Origin: Photobacterium aphoticum
GTDB lineage: Bacteria > Pseudomonadota > Gammaproteobacteria > Enterobacterales > Vibrionaceae
Reading direction: 5' to 3'
Assembly (NCBI RefSeq): GCF_001029435.1
Contig: NZ_LDOV01000044.1
Coordinates: 1 to 64,000 of the forward strand
DNA: 64,000 nt
This document shows positions 25,519 to 34,400 of this stretch, in pieces; position 1 is the first letter of the stretch, and each line of letters begins with the position of its first letter. Below the pieces are notes generated by a model. It was given only the letters and a program-made list of their open reading frames with translations, was not told the DNA's origin and made no database searches. The translations under genes and the position numbers were made by a program.

Positions 25519-26766
25519 ATGAGTTTAAAATCTGCGTTAGAAAAATTAGAACCCGCATTTGAACCAGGAGGAAAATACCAGAAATGGCATGCGCTGTATG
25601 AAGCCATTGCCACCCTGCTTTACACCCCCGGACAAGTCACTAAAAGTCATACCCATGTCCGTGACAGTATCGATCTCAAACGGATCATGATCATGGTCTG
25701 GCTGGCTGTCTTCCCTGCGCTGTTTTGGGGCATGTATAACATTGGTAATCAAGCCATTATTGCACTCCACTCGCTCTATTCACCGGAACAATTGCCAGCC
25801 ATCATTGCAGACAACTGGCGCTACGGTCTGACAGAAACGCTGGGGGGCAGTCTGGCCGCCACAGCTGGCTGGGGCAGTAAAATGTTGCTTGGCGCCATGC
25901 ACTTCTTGCCCATTTATGCCGTCGTCTTCATTGTCGGGGGATTTTGGGAGGTGCTGTTTGCCATGGTACGAAAACACGAAATTAACGAGGGCTTCTTCGT
26001 CTCTTCCATCCTTTTTGCCCTGATCGTGCCGCCGACCCTGCCGCTGTGGCAAGCCGCACTGGGTATCACCTTTGGTATTGTCGTCGCCAAAGAAATCTTC
26101 GGGGGAACCGGACGTAACTTCCTCAACCCGGCATTAGCAGGTCGTGCATTTTTGTATTTTGCTTATCCTGCACAGATTTCAGGGGGCTTGGTGTGGACAG
26201 CCGCTGATGGCTATACGGGCGCGACACCACTGAGCCAATGGGCCGATAATGGTCAATCCGCATTAGTGCACAATACCACCGGAGACACCTTAACCTGGAT
26301 GGATGCCTTTATCGGCAATATTCCGGGTTCAATGGGGGAAGTCTCTACCCTGTTTTTGCTGATGGGGGGCTTAATGATCATCTTCATGAAAATCGCCTCG
26401 TGGCGCATTGTCGCTGGGGTATTCTTGGGGATGGTGCTTACGGCCAGCCTGCTCAATGCCATTGGTTCAGACACCAATCCAATGTTCTCGATGCCGTTCT
26501 GGTGGCATATGGTACTGGGGGGCTTTGCGTTCGGGATGCTGTTTATGGCGACTGACCCGGTCTCTGCCGCTTTCACCAACAAAGGGAAATGGGCCTACGG
26601 GATTTTAATTGGGGTGATGACCGTCTTCATTCGGGTGGTGAATCCGGCCTATCCGGAAGGGATCATGCTGGCGATCTTGTTTGCTAACCTGTTTGCGCCG
26701 CTGTTCGACAATTTGGTCACTCGCGCCAATATCACGCGCCGACTCAAACGTCATCCGGCGAAATAA
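25519..26766 (+). CDS. nqrB: NqrB-like subunit of Na+-translocating NADH:quinone reductase, orphan copy
   Basis: 415 residues, the same length as Vibrio NqrB. This membrane subunit carries a covalently bound FMN and the quinone site and takes part in sodium translocation. The FMN-attachment threonine is present at residue 236 in GYTGATPLS. About ten hydrophobic helices and the conserved GGTGRNFLNPALAGRAFLYF and MATDPVSAAFTNKGKW segments are seen. GAGG lies about 9 bases before the ATG. nqrA and nqrC-F are not adjacent: the neighbours are an RND pump and a GNAT-like gene. It is therefore a solitary paralogue or a displaced gene. RnfD is related but shorter, and the N-terminus here is clearly NqrB-like. 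Confidence 0.9.
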   Translation: MSLKSALEKLEPAFEPGGKYQKWHALYEAIATLLYTPGQVTKSHTHVRDSIDLKRIMIMVWLAVFPALFWGMYNIGNQAIIALHSLYSPEQLPAIIADNWRYGLTETLGGSLAATAGWGSKMLLGAMHFLPIYAVVFIVGGFWEVLFAMVRKHEINEGFFVSSILFALIVPPTLPLWQAALGITFGIVVAKEIFGGTGRNFLNPALAGRAFLYFAYPAQISGGLVWTAADGYTGATPLSQWADNGQSALVHNTTGDTLTWMDAFIGNIPGSMGEVSTLFLLMGGLMIIFMKIASWRIVAGVFLGMVLTASLLNAIGSDTNPMFSMPFWWHMVLGGFAFGMLFMATDPVSAAFTNKGKWAYGILIGVMTVFIRVVNPAYPEGIMLAILFANLFAPLFDNLVTRANITRRLKRHPAK

Positions 26767-26795
26767 CGCCTATCAAACCGCTCCGCTAAACAACA

Positions 26796-26821
26796 CCGCC
26801 AGCATGTTTACGTGCTGGCGG
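26796..26821. terminator. Hairpin between convergent nqrB and GNAT-like genes
   Basis: A perfect 9-bp stem CCGCCAGCA/TGCTGGCGG with an 8-base loop lies between the two convergent stop codons. No T run follows on either strand, so termination is only suggested. Confidence 0.4.
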
Positions 26822-26838
26822 CACACAGAAAAATCGAA

Positions 26839-27717
26839 TTAGAACAGACTATCGACGAAAATCATTGGCTCTTGATAACGAACGGCATACCCTTCATCAA
26901 GCAACTCATCAATCAAATCATCCGCCATTTCAACAAACGCTTCACTCAGCACATCACAAATGGCTTCGCCCCCTTCAGTGATCGCTAAGGCGGAAAACCA
27001 CAGTTTTACATTGATACCTAGTGCAGATACGTGACGGTAGACCTGTTCACTGTCTTTACGGGCAATATTGACAATCAAGGTGGATAACGCGGTCGCCAAC
27101 CCCAAGCCACGATAATCAGCCTTCACATACACGCTATGCAGCGCAATCTCATAGTAAAGCTCTGAGGACTTGGCAGGAAAACGGTGATCTTCAAGATAGC
27201 GACTGAACGTCGCAACAGCAATTAACGCCCCTTGGTGGTACACCTTGAGGGCGATATCATTTTCATCGGCCATATGGCGGTGTAATGGCGGTTGTAGCAC
27301 CGCGCCTTCACTGGCCGTTTGCGCTAAGGCGGAGAAAGCAACGAACTCCTCTTCAATCCATTCGTCTGTCGATGCGTGTAAAGATGCTGGCAATAGTGGC
27401 TCAATCAGCACCGTGCAGTTATCGAGCGATAAAGACGGCACTAATGCCGCAAAAGAGAGTCGGGCAATCGGCGTGAGTTGCACAGCCCGTAATGCGGGTG
27501 ACGCGCAGTGTCCAGTGGGTTGGATTCCGCCTGCAGCATCAAAGGTGAACACATCCACTTGTCCGTCTGTGGCTTCGCTGTCAAACACCCAGCATGGGGT
27601 ATCCTTTGCGATATAACGCTGCGCTAATGCCAGCGCCTCATGCCAGGCATCAGCCTCATGAACCGGCGTGATTTCACCGTTGTATTGGGTAAAAATATGA
27701 TATCTAGACGCTTTCAT
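26839..27717 (-). CDS. GNAT-like N-acetyltransferase domain protein
   Basis: 292 residues. The middle part carries a GNAT-like acetyl-CoA motif, LHSVYVKADYRGLGLATAL (about 193-211), with the R-G-x-G-x-A pattern. The first 120 residues are of unknown fold with an acidic stretch (DEWIEEEF), and the C-terminus is acidic and helical (ADDLIDELLDEGY). No signal peptide or TM. The substrate is unknown. It appears monocistronic and convergent with nqrB. Confidence 0.65.
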   Translation of the reverse strand: MKASRYHIFTQYNGEITPVHEADAWHEALALAQRYIAKDTPCWVFDSEATDGQVDVFTFDAAGGIQPTGHCASPALRAVQLTPIARLSFAALVPSLSLDNCTVLIEPLLPASLHASTDEWIEEEFVAFSALAQTASEGAVLQPPLHRHMADENDIALKVYHQGALIAVATFSRYLEDHRFPAKSSELYYEIALHSVYVKADYRGLGLATALSTLIVNIARKDSEQVYRHVSALGINVKLWFSALAITEGGEAICDVLSEAFVEMADDLIDELLDEGYAVRYQEPMIFVDSLF

Positions 27718-27924
27718 CCCTATCGCCGACTAAATGGCCATACACGCAGTGTACCAAACTCCCCCCCTCTGACTGGGAGGATTTACGATAACTTGTGACC
27801 CTGCTGACACTCTGCGTACTAAGCGCGCACGGAATGGCATCAAAATGACGGGAATATCAACATCCTGCTTGTTTCTTCCAGTCATTATCCTCTCCACTTT
27901 CTGGCCGATCAGTGGCGTAGCCTG

Positions 27925-29907
27925 TTAAGCATCTGCCAGATGGTAACCATTGCGGCCAGATGTTTTCACCTGATACAAGGCTTTGTCTGCCTCAATTAAT
28001 ATTTCATCCCAGTTATCCATTAACTCACCGGCATGGGAAACAAACTTCGCCCCCATCGAAATGGTCACGTGTTGCTCACCACAACTCAAGGCAAACGGCG
28101 CCCCTGCCACCTGTTCACAAATACGTTGCAGACAGCGCTCGCTGTTCTGTTCATTACAAGCCAAAATCAGAATGAATTCTTCACCACCCCAGCGCACAAT
28201 CAAATCGTGCTTTCTTACTAAGGTTTTCAGGCGATTGGCGATCCCGACCAGTACTTCATCACCAATATGATGGCCTAACCGGTCATTGATGTGTTTGAAG
28301 TGGTCGATATCTACCACCACCACCGCCAAACCTTGTGGGTAATCATCCCGCTTTAATGCGTTGCGCCACTGTGCCAGAAAACGGCGGTTGCCCAAGTTTG
28401 TCAACGGATCGGCCACCAGCTCCGTCACTAATTTTTCATTGGATTGTTCCAATACCGATTTATCGTTATTCACGGCCATATAGCGGCGATACAACAAGTA
28501 AAGCAGTAGCAAAATAAAACCGGATGTCAGGCGCAACATATTCACACCCGCTTTTTTTTCAGCCAATGTGGCCGTTGCCAGTGCATTTTCTGACTTTAAT
28601 AACGCAATTTCTTTTTCGTGTACTTCTTCATCAAATCGTTCTTGTAAATAAAACAATTCATTATGACGAATAGCGAACAAATACGCTTTGCCGGTTTCTG
28701 AGTAGGCTTTATAAAAGGTCAGTGCTTGCTTGAAATCACCGGAGCGTTCATAAATATCAGCCAATAATTTATAGACTTCCAGCAACCGCACCCGCTCATT
28801 GTACGCTTTATAACTCACCATCGCGGTTCGCGCGTATTTCAATGCCTCTTTGTAGCGCCCTTGCGCTAAATACACCTTCGCAATACTTTCATCACAATTG
28901 GCACTGTTCACGGGATGCTGACTATTCTCGCCAAGAGCCACAACCAAACACTGCTGAGCAACATCTAATGCACGATCATAATCCCCCGTATCAATAAAAT
29001 ACGATGACAAATTCATACGTGTGATCACTTGCGCACGTACTAATGGGATGCGATCTGCCAATAATACTGCACGTTCAACGTGCTCTTTTTGTTGCTCTTG
29101 CTCACCAAATTTCGCCGCAATTTCACCCAAGTTCGTATGCAGTAACGTGGCAATAAACGGGTTGTTCATGCCGTGTTCTTCATACATCGCCAGCGCGCGT
29201 TCCGCATAGTCTTTGGCTTCCGCCCACTCTTCCATCTGGATATATACCGTCGAAATATTGGTGAGGATAAGCGTCAGTTGCGGGTAGTTATCACACTGCT
29301 GAAAGATACGGTAAGCCTGCTGATATTTATTCAAACCCCGCTTATATTGCAGCTCTTCAATATCAATATTGGCTAACCATTTCAGGCTTCGGGCTAATAA
29401 ATGTTGATTATTTGAAGCAATCGCGCGCTTTTCACTCGCTTCAAGTTGTGCGTATGCCAGCGTATAATTTTTCTTGTAGTAGTAATTTAACGCGACTAAA
29501 AATGCGACTTCGTCACTGATCCAACGCTGTTTGGAATGCAAGGCTAAATCGGTTAATTGCTGTAAAATCTGTGACTGCTTATAGTCACTCTCTTTTTTAA
29601 ATTGCGCAATTTTATACTGCCCTAACAGATATAATGCCGATTCTGCAGGCACAACACTGACTTTATCACTGGTATCGAACTGATCGGAAAGTTCATCGGC
29701 CAAAATCGGATTATTAATCGCTAATTGATAATAATTCAAATACGCATTGGCTGGAGAGACAAAATGCTCAGATAACGCAGGATGACAAACACTGTGTACG
29801 ACCGGATCTGCCCACACCAGCGAGGCATCCGTAAACAAACCCAAAATAAGAAAACAAAAACGCGCCGAAAAAAAGCGCGTTGAAAGAGACGAAATATAAC
29901 TAAACAT
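27925..29907 (-). CDS. TPR-containing membrane diguanylate cyclase
   Basis: 660-residue enzyme predicted to make c-di-GMP from GTP. Hydrophobic signal/anchor at 14-32; a periplasmic TPR-rich region (about 110-420, for example AEAKDYAERALAMYEEHG and YKEALKYARTAMVSYKAY); a coiled coil; a TM helix (about 450-470); and a C-terminal GGDEF domain. The active site reads GGEEF (about 571-575) and an RKHD inhibitory I-site lies five residues before it, so an active, feedback-controlled enzyme is expected. It could feed the LapD pathway encoded at the left of the window, but no link other than c-di-GMP is visible. The true start is uncertain because no strong ribosome site precedes ATG 29907. Confidence 0.88.
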   Translation of the reverse strand: MFSYISSLSTRFFSARFCFLILGLFTDASLVWADPVVHSVCHPALSEHFVSPANAYLNYYQLAINNPILADELSDQFDTSDKVSVVPAESALYLLGQYKIAQFKKESDYKQSQILQQLTDLALHSKQRWISDEVAFLVALNYYYKKNYTLAYAQLEASEKRAIASNNQHLLARSLKWLANIDIEELQYKRGLNKYQQAYRIFQQCDNYPQLTLILTNISTVYIQMEEWAEAKDYAERALAMYEEHGMNNPFIATLLHTNLGEIAAKFGEQEQQKEHVERAVLLADRIPLVRAQVITRMNLSSYFIDTGDYDRALDVAQQCLVVALGENSQHPVNSANCDESIAKVYLAQGRYKEALKYARTAMVSYKAYNERVRLLEVYKLLADIYERSGDFKQALTFYKAYSETGKAYLFAIRHNELFYLQERFDEEVHEKEIALLKSENALATATLAEKKAGVNMLRLTSGFILLLLYLLYRRYMAVNNDKSVLEQSNEKLVTELVADPLTNLGNRRFLAQWRNALKRDDYPQGLAVVVVDIDHFKHINDRLGHHIGDEVLVGIANRLKTLVRKHDLIVRWGGEEFILILACNEQNSERCLQRICEQVAGAPFALSCGEQHVTISMGAKFVSHAGELMDNWDEILIEADKALYQVKTSGRNGYHLADA

Positions 29908-30098
29908 TAGACACTTGTGTTGGTTTTTGTAGACAAAGTCCGTTGTCTTGTCATTTCCAACCGCATTTTTATCAGACTACAGAGAATAAATACAGTCTTT
30001 GTAGGAATATTCTCACATAACACTGATTGCTATGCCTGATGTTTTATATCTTTAGACTATATATTGAGCGTCGTTTTTCCTATTTCATCGTTGCTTCG

Positions 30099-32456
30099 CT
30101 ATCGGCGAACCCGGCTTCTCGCGTTCGCGGTGACAATAAGTCGGTTAACCAGCACGCGCTTTTTCGTTTCTGCCACGGTGGTCAACTCCCGCAAAATACG
30201 GCTCATTTCCGTATCCAGATACTTAGCCGTTTTCGTTCGAATCATGGCATGAATCACTTTTTCGGCGTTTTCCGGTAACGGCTGTGCCAACGCCCATGTG
30301 TAGCTATATGACACCTCGCCACTGTCTGTCTGCTGGCGTTTCACACTTTTCTTCGGTACCTTCACATCTTGCTCTCGCCCGAGTCGTCGACAGTACTCTT
30401 CGGCGACAGGACTAGAGAAATACGGTAACTCCCCGCTTTCATACAGCTGTGGCCCCAACTCATTGGCCACCGCCATTTTCGATTCCAACACGAAACGGCT
30501 GGCATTGGTGACTCTGCCTAAAGACTTTTCCGGCACCGTGTAATACACACAGGCTTTCTTTTTGGCACGCGTTAAAGCGACATACGCAAGACGACGCTCT
30601 TCTTCGATATCCGCCCCCATCGACCCGGCGGCTTTGTTCACATACGGGAAGGCATCTTTATCCCAGAATGGCAGATGCACATAGTCATACTCACACCCTT
30701 TGGCACGGAAAATGGTGGTCAACTGCACGGTATTCTGGCTATCCGGCGTTACGGGTGACGCTTCTCCCCCCGCAGTCTGCATGGCTTGACTCTGAATAGC
30801 CTGATTCGCAGATTGATTAGCCGACTGGTACAGGTAGTATTCAAAATACTGCAAAGCTTTGGCGCAATCCTGATCCATGCTTTCCAACACGGTACTGACA
30901 CTGTCGAGTCGCTCAATGGCCTCTTCAATTTCACTGGCCGTAGCTTCGGTCTTCCAAATCCACGTATCAAGGCCACTCTCATTGCGGTACTGCTTGTACA
31001 CTAATGCCGCCTTGAAACTGCCTTTGCGCATTAATTGCACCAGCAATAACAGACGATCAATCAAGTTATCCAATTTCAGACTGGCATTGGCTTTTTCATA
31101 ACGGCCAATGAAAGTCATCCAGGTATTCGGATCCATCCCTGCTAATTGATCACACAGCGGCTTCAGGGTTTTGTTGGGCACATAACAGTGCGGAAAGCTC
31201 ATCAAACTGAACAATAGCGCCGATTTGGCCGGTACCGCTTGTTCATTGAACCGCCCAGTCGCCAAGCTCATGACTTCAATCAGCAGTTTGACTTCCCGAC
31301 TGTGCGCTAACACGGACGGCACGGGCATGTGGTACGGCACTTTCTTGCTTAAAAACGCCAATTCAAACAGCAGGGTCTGTGACCATCGGCGTACCAAAAT
31401 GGCAATGTCGGACGCTTTTCCGCCCGCTTCCAAATGAGTTTGAATAGATTGCGCAATTTCCCCCACCTGACGAGCAGAGCCACATTCCACGACGGCAGTA
31501 TCGGTGATCCCTTCCCCCGAGGTGGTCAAAAAATCACTGAAGCGCTGTTTGTTATTGGCAATCAGATGGCTGGCAGCTAACGCCAGGCTGTGCCCAAAGC
31601 GAAAGGTTTGTGACAAGGTGTAAGTGGTTGCGGGCGCAAAGTCCTGTTCAAAATTCAGCATAAACTGTGGCGCGCTGCCCCGCCATTTATAGATACACTG
31701 ATCCACATCGCCCACCGCCAGCAATTGCGTTTCTGGTCCCAGCAACTGTTTCAATAAACGGTATTGCGCTGTATTGATGTCCTGAAACTCATCGACCACG
31801 ATCAGTTTACCTTGCTGATGGTAATGGGCACGAATGGCATCATTGCCTTCTAAGAGCTTGACCGATTCCACCAACCAATCATCAAAGAACAGTAACTTCT
31901 GGGCTTTACGACGGGTTTCAAACTCATCATACGCATCCAAAATAAACAGATAATCACGGCTGATATCCGCCAGTTTGAAGACTTCCATCGGCGATAACAT
32001 GTAGGCTTTCACCAAGCCGATGAAACTCAGCAGCAGTTCGATGGTTTTGGGATCTTTGATCATCTGCTGACGCTGGTAAGTTTTTTCCAACCCCGACAAA
32101 TCACGCAAGATACCCTTCACCAGCGCCTTGTCGCTTTCGCCGCTCTGGTAATCGACCCGATACCCGGTTTCCCGCAAAAAGCCAGTTTGGTTAAGAAACT
32201 TCAAACAAAAACTGTGAAAGGTATGTACTGGCACAGGGGCCTGAATGCCGCTGGATTGCAGTTTGGCTTGAAAGTCGAGACGAATATCGCGGTTAAACAT
32301 CAACACCAGCATTCCTTGGGCAGGAATGGTGGCCAATTTTTGTACTATCAGGCCGACAAGCGTGGTGGTTTTCCCCGTTCCCGCACCAGCAATGCATAAC
32401 GCATTTCCCTGTTGATGCTGAATGAATGCCAATTGTTCCGAGGTAAAACGCGTCAT
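30099..32456 (-). CDS. UvrD/Rep-type superfamily 1 DNA helicase
   Basis: 785-residue ATP-dependent 3'-5' helicase. Motifs in order: Q motif region FTSEQLAFIQHQQG, Walker A GAGTGKTTT (about 25-33), DEFQDIN (about 226), GDVDQCIYKWRG (about 252), LSQTFRFG (about 281), and a C-terminal VALTRAKKKACVYYT motif VI. No nuclease domain is seen. The start is ATG 32456 (MTRFTSEQ) with AGG 8 bases upstream; a TTG at 32474 is less likely. The C-terminal 80 residues are basic. The gene is divergent from purC. It resembles stand-alone UvrD-like helicases rather than UvrD or Rep themselves; its specific role is not clear. Confidence 0.85.
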   Translation of the reverse strand: MTRFTSEQLAFIQHQQGNALCIAGAGTGKTTTLVGLIVQKLATIPAQGMLVLMFNRDIRLDFQAKLQSSGIQAPVPVHTFHSFCLKFLNQTGFLRETGYRVDYQSGESDKALVKGILRDLSGLEKTYQRQQMIKDPKTIELLLSFIGLVKAYMLSPMEVFKLADISRDYLFILDAYDEFETRRKAQKLLFFDDWLVESVKLLEGNDAIRAHYHQQGKLIVVDEFQDINTAQYRLLKQLLGPETQLLAVGDVDQCIYKWRGSAPQFMLNFEQDFAPATTYTLSQTFRFGHSLALAASHLIANNKQRFSDFLTTSGEGITDTAVVECGSARQVGEIAQSIQTHLEAGGKASDIAILVRRWSQTLLFELAFLSKKVPYHMPVPSVLAHSREVKLLIEVMSLATGRFNEQAVPAKSALLFSLMSFPHCYVPNKTLKPLCDQLAGMDPNTWMTFIGRYEKANASLKLDNLIDRLLLLVQLMRKGSFKAALVYKQYRNESGLDTWIWKTEATASEIEEAIERLDSVSTVLESMDQDCAKALQYFEYYLYQSANQSANQAIQSQAMQTAGGEASPVTPDSQNTVQLTTIFRAKGCEYDYVHLPFWDKDAFPYVNKAAGSMGADIEEERRLAYVALTRAKKKACVYYTVPEKSLGRVTNASRFVLESKMAVANELGPQLYESGELPYFSSPVAEEYCRRLGREQDVKVPKKSVKRQQTDSGEVSYSYTWALAQPLPENAEKVIHAMIRTKTAKYLDTEMSRILRELTTVAETKKRVLVNRLIVTANARSRVRR

Positions 32457-32659
32457 AGGAAACCTGATAGTCAAAATGGAACTGCTGATTTTGCCACACT
32501 TGCCCGCTCAGCGATGACTAAATTCTCAGCACTTAACCCCCAACTGCGGATAACCTCCGTCTTTCTGGCCGGATTTCCCTTTCTATCCGCCAACCTATCT
32601 TCAACCTAACTGTCTGTGCAAAGGAAATAGCCATCCCAATAGCAATGGAAAATAAAATT

Positions 32660-32675
32660 GCGCAAACGTTTGCTT
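32660..32675 (+). promoter_or_regulatory. PurR operator upstream of purC
   Basis: The 16-mer at 32660-32675 matches the PurR box consensus ACGCAAACGTTTGCGT at 14 of 16 positions, including the palindromic GCAAACGTTTGC core. It ends 6 bases before the proposed -35 box, so purine-bound PurR would block RNA polymerase. Confidence 0.88.
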
Positions 32676-32681
32676 TTCTAG

Positions 32682-32710
32682 CTGAAAGCCATTTAGAGTT
32701 CTGTTATTAT
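32682..32710 (+). promoter_or_regulatory. purC promoter
   Basis: CTGAAA (32682-32687) and TATTAT (32705-32710) are 17 bases apart, directly downstream of the PurR box. The 5' leader of about 80 bases contains a TTAAGGC/GCCTTAA hairpin (32738-32760). Confidence 0.65.
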
Positions 32711-32800
32711 CGCCGCATCAACGGTCCTCGTACCGTATTAAGGCAGCGTTTTCGCCTTAACTGGATGACCTTCGTTTAACTTTTGAAATAGGAATTCGCC

Positions 32801-33907
32801 ATGAGCCTTACTGATCAAGTTCTCGCTGTAAATGATGACCTGCCCATTCGTACAGACAAACCCGTTCACAGTGGGAAAGTACGCTCCGTATACTGGTTAA
32901 CCGAAGCAGACAGCCGTCGTCTGATCGCAGAAAAAGGCTACAACGTCCAGCCGGATGCCCCGCTGGCCATCATGGTGATCAGTGACCGTATCTCAGCCTT
33001 TGACTGTATCTGGCGTGCTGAAGGTGGCCTGAAAGGTGTACCGGGTAAAGGCGCGGCGTTGAACGCGATTTCTAATCACTGGTTCCAACTGTTCCGTGAC
33101 AATGGCCTGGCTGACAGCCACATTCTGGATATTCCTCATCCTTTCGTGTGGATTGTACAAAAAGCCAAACCTGTGATGGTTGAGGCCATTTGCCGTCAAT
33201 ACATTACCGGTTCTATGTGGCGTGCTTACAGCAACGGTGAGCGCGACTTCTGTGGTATCGCTCTGCCAGAAGGCCTGAAAAAAGATCAGAAACTCCCTGA
33301 TCTACTGATGACGCCATCGACCAAAGGCATTTTGAAAGGGATCCCTGGCGTGCCGGAAGTAGACGATGTAAACGTGACCCGCAGCGATCTGGAAAACAAC
33401 TTTGCGGCCTTTAACTTCCGCAGCCCAGAAGACATCGCGCACTATGAAACCCTGCTGCGTGAAGGCTTCAATGTGATCAGCCAAGCGCTGGGCGAATTGG
33501 ATCAAATCTTTGTGGATACCAAGTTTGAGTTTGGTTATGTGACCGATGCAAACGGCAAAGAAAAGCTGATCTACATGGATGAAGTGGGTACACCGGATTC
33601 TTCCCGTATTTGGGATGGCGCCGCTTACCGTGATGGCGAAATCATCGAGAACTCGAAAGAAGGTTTCCGCCAGATGCTACTGAACCACTTCCCGGATCCC
33701 GATATTCTGTTGAACAAAGATCGCATGGAAGAGCGTTTTGCTTTGGCGCGCGATAACGAACTGCCTGTCGAAGCGCTGATGGATGTGTCTCGCGTGTACA
33801 CCGGTATTGCGGAGAAAGTGACGGGGCAGCCGATTGTATTGAGCGACAACCCGAAAGCGGAAATCATTCAGATTTTGCGTGACGGATACGATTTAATCGT
33901 CGATTAA
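32801..33907 (+). CDS. purC: Phosphoribosylaminoimidazole-succinocarboxamide synthase
   Basis: SAICAR synthase of de novo purine synthesis: joins CAIR and aspartate using ATP. 368 residues, the longer form typical of Vibrionaceae. Recognisable blocks are SGKVRSVY at the N-terminus, VISDRISAFD (about 66-75), EAICRQYITGSMWRAY (about 127), VDTKFEFGY and YMDEVGTPDSSRIWD (about 258-272), the nucleotide and substrate site. The PurR box and promoter upstream and the terminator downstream show a monocistronic, purine-repressed unit. AGGA lies about 8 bases before the ATG. Confidence 0.96.
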   Translation: MSLTDQVLAVNDDLPIRTDKPVHSGKVRSVYWLTEADSRRLIAEKGYNVQPDAPLAIMVISDRISAFDCIWRAEGGLKGVPGKGAALNAISNHWFQLFRDNGLADSHILDIPHPFVWIVQKAKPVMVEAICRQYITGSMWRAYSNGERDFCGIALPEGLKKDQKLPDLLMTPSTKGILKGIPGVPEVDDVNVTRSDLENNFAAFNFRSPEDIAHYETLLREGFNVISQALGELDQIFVDTKFEFGYVTDANGKEKLIYMDEVGTPDSSRIWDGAAYRDGEIIENSKEGFRQMLLNHFPDPDILLNKDRMEERFALARDNELPVEALMDVSRVYTGIAEKVTGQPIVLSDNPKAEIIQILRDGYDLIVD

Positions 33908-33930
33908 CGCCGCGCGCTAAAACATATAAA

Positions 33931-33980
33931 AAACCCTGATAATCCCCACCTGTTGGCGCGATTATCAGGGTTATTTTTTT
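33931..33980 (+). terminator. purC terminator
   Basis: The 13-bp stem (33932-33944 with 33960-33972) is followed by ATTTTTTT. The A run on the left side could make it work for the small gene on the minus strand too. Confidence 0.92.
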
Positions 33981-33989
33981 ACCGCATCG

Positions 33990-34259
33990 TTATGATTGAC
34001 GATCGGGGCAAAGCAGGCTGTACACTTTACGTCCTGCGGCATAACCGATACAGGCAATCGCCAAGAAGATCACCAACGCCAGCACGTAAGCTAACCATGT
34101 GGGTACGCCTAATCCCCACGCAAACGCGAACGCAATACCATTCAACGCCTCAACCGGCCACAAGTACACCACCGATGGCACACTCATCCCGATTGCCGCA
34201 ATAAAGCCCAATAACGTCACGAACGCGGCGATCAAACCCGCGATATGTTTCTTATTCAT
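33990..34259 (-). CDS. Small two-helix membrane protein, unknown
   Basis: 89 residues with two or three hydrophobic helices (about 7-30, 38-55 and 58-75) and a short basic, cysteine-containing C-terminus. GGATAACA precedes the ATG. Not recognised as a named family; it is convergent with purC and shares its terminator. Function unknown. Confidence 0.6.
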   Translation of the reverse strand: MNKKHIAGLIAAFVTLLGFIAAIGMSVPSVVYLWPVEALNGIAFAFAWGLGVPTWLAYVLALVIFLAIACIGYAAGRKVYSLLCPDRQS

Positions 34260-34400
34260 TGTTATCCGTTTTCAATAAGGAACGAAAAAAATCGGCCGAT
34301 TCTATCGTTCAACGGATAATTGCACCATCAATATGTCATGATCTACTGAAGTTATTGATCATACCGACTGGCTTTATCAATATTCAGTGGAAACATAACA

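Noticed and set aside
25283..25522. 79-residue frame containing FKFWFKFWFKFW
   Set aside because: The repeat in the peptide only mirrors the 12-bp DNA repeat; there is no ribosome site and it overlaps the nqrB start.
25519..26766. Reading the gene as rnfD
   Set aside because: The length of 415 residues, the NqrB-type N-terminus and T236 context fit NqrB better.
32711..32800. Purine riboswitch in the purC leader
   Set aside because: Only a short 7-bp hairpin is present, and the PurR box already explains control.
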